Assembly: GCF_002043095.1 (NCBI RefSeq)
Contig: NZ_MVOC01000075.1
Coordinates: 1-61,013 of the forward strand
DNA from: Mycobacterium sp. AT1
Lineage (GTDB): Bacteria; Actinomycetota; Actinomycetes; Mycobacteriales; Mycobacteriaceae
DNA: 61,013 bases
Direction: 5' to 3'
Under the pieces are notes generated by a model that was not told the DNA's origin, searched no databases, and saw nothing but the letters and a program-made list of their open reading frames with translations. Position 1 is the first letter of the stretch. The number at the start of each line of letters is the position of its first letter. Positions 60,815-61,013 of this stretch are shown in pieces. The translations under genes and the position numbers were made by a program.

Positions 60815-60830
60815 TCGAACACATGAGCGA
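60815..60830 (+). promoter_or_regulatory. SOS (LexA)-like box overlapping the start codon, with -10 element at 60810-60815
   Basis: TCGAACACATGAGCGA: the left half is a perfect TCGAAC, the right half (GAGCGA) matches 4 of 6. The ATG occupies box positions 9-11. TACAAT (60810-60815) is a strong -10 with 7 nt to the ATG, so the mRNA should be leaderless. This is the same arrangement as at the left edge of the window. Confidence 0.55.
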
Positions 60831-61013
60831 GCAGAGTGCGGTGGCGGCGTTGCTGCAGCGGATGTGCTCCGCCGCGCGAGCCGAAGCCTGCGCCGCCGCC
60901 GAACGACTCGTCGCCATCGGAGAACTGGTCTCACTTAGGTTGGCCCAGGACGTCAATGCCACCGAGCTGTGGGTGGTCGACGCCACCGACGCCGTCACCC
61001 TGGAAGTCGCCGC
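60823..61013 (+). CDS. DUF222/13E12-type HNH endonuclease family protein, N-terminal fragment
   Basis: 63 complete codons to the window edge, from ATG 60823. The sequence RAEACAAAERLVAIGELV and the TELWVVDATDAVTLEVAA segment are typical of the N-terminal helices of mycobacterial DUF222 proteins, whose C-terminal part is normally an HNH nuclease (outside this window). Their function is not established; several mycobacterial members are LexA-regulated. The start overlaps an SOS-like box. Confidence 0.85.
   Translation, partial: MSEQSAVAALLQRMCSAARAEACAAAERLVAIGELVSLRLAQDVNATELWVVDATDAVTLEVA

Noticed and set aside
1..61013. CRISPR arrays, tRNA/rRNA genes, insertion sequences or prophage
   Set aside because: No regularly spaced repeats, cloverleaf-forming sequences, transposases or phage genes were seen; XerC here is the housekeeping recombinase.

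Overview
The window is high-GC actinobacterial DNA. Its backbone has the gene order of a mycobacterial chromosome around rpsB-tsf-pyrH-frr-cdsA and rpsP-rimM-trmD-rplS-lepB-rnhB, which corresponds to about Rv2876-Rv2911 of M. tuberculosis (mapping from memory, not searched). DUF2631, DUF2469, lppW- and dacB2-like genes, a wax ester synthase, a hemophore-type protein, DUF222 (13E12-type) genes and several probable leaderless promoters support Mycobacterium. The catabolic and osmolyte genes suggest a free-living, fast-growing (Mycolicibacterium-like) species.

Layout. 1-640: start of a DUF222 gene running off the left edge and a decayed SDR pseudogene. 640-4700: puuE-like allantoinase divergent from a photolyase, then DUF2631 and a wax ester synthase. 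4700-9930: rlmN, a LysR/EamA pair, and the cdsA-frr-pyrH block. 10000-11160: methyltransferase divergent from a MarR regulator with two perfect inverted repeats between them. 11165-18583: a minus-strand operon encoding a two-permease ABC exporter, an APC permease, a copper amine oxidase and a DUF1254/1214 protein. 18734-23662: amidase, tsf (with an intrinsic terminator), rpsB, M23 peptidase, xerC. 23744-29945: alcohol dehydrogenase, lactate monooxygenase-like enzyme, viuB, a glycosidase lipoprotein and a fatty-acyl-AMP ligase. 30064-33067: dprA-comM-yraN.

33136-48752 is an accessory block between the yraN and DUF2469 genes, where M. tuberculosis has fdhD-fdhF. It holds AraC and TetR regulators, SDR and aldo/keto reductases, secreted proteins, and an iron-uptake-like unit. 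That unit has a hemophore-related gene divergent from an Fe(III)-type ABC operon, with an IdeR-like box between them. The ABC operon ends in an unusual fused protein (adenylation domain, carrier domain, membrane acyltransferase), the most novel-looking item here. CoA-transferase, thioesterase, HAD phosphatase and SDR genes follow, tightly coupled behind DUF2469.

48755-54267 is the ribosome and secretion backbone (DUF2469, rnhB, lepB, rplS, lppW, trmD, rimM, khpA, rpsP). 54468-59734 holds an NTF2-like protein and a three-gene cluster for the osmolyte N-acetylglutaminylglutamine amide, whose first gene appears to start at ATT. dacB2 and a second DUF222 gene close the window. The two edge DUF222 genes share the same -10/SOS-box/start-codon geometry.
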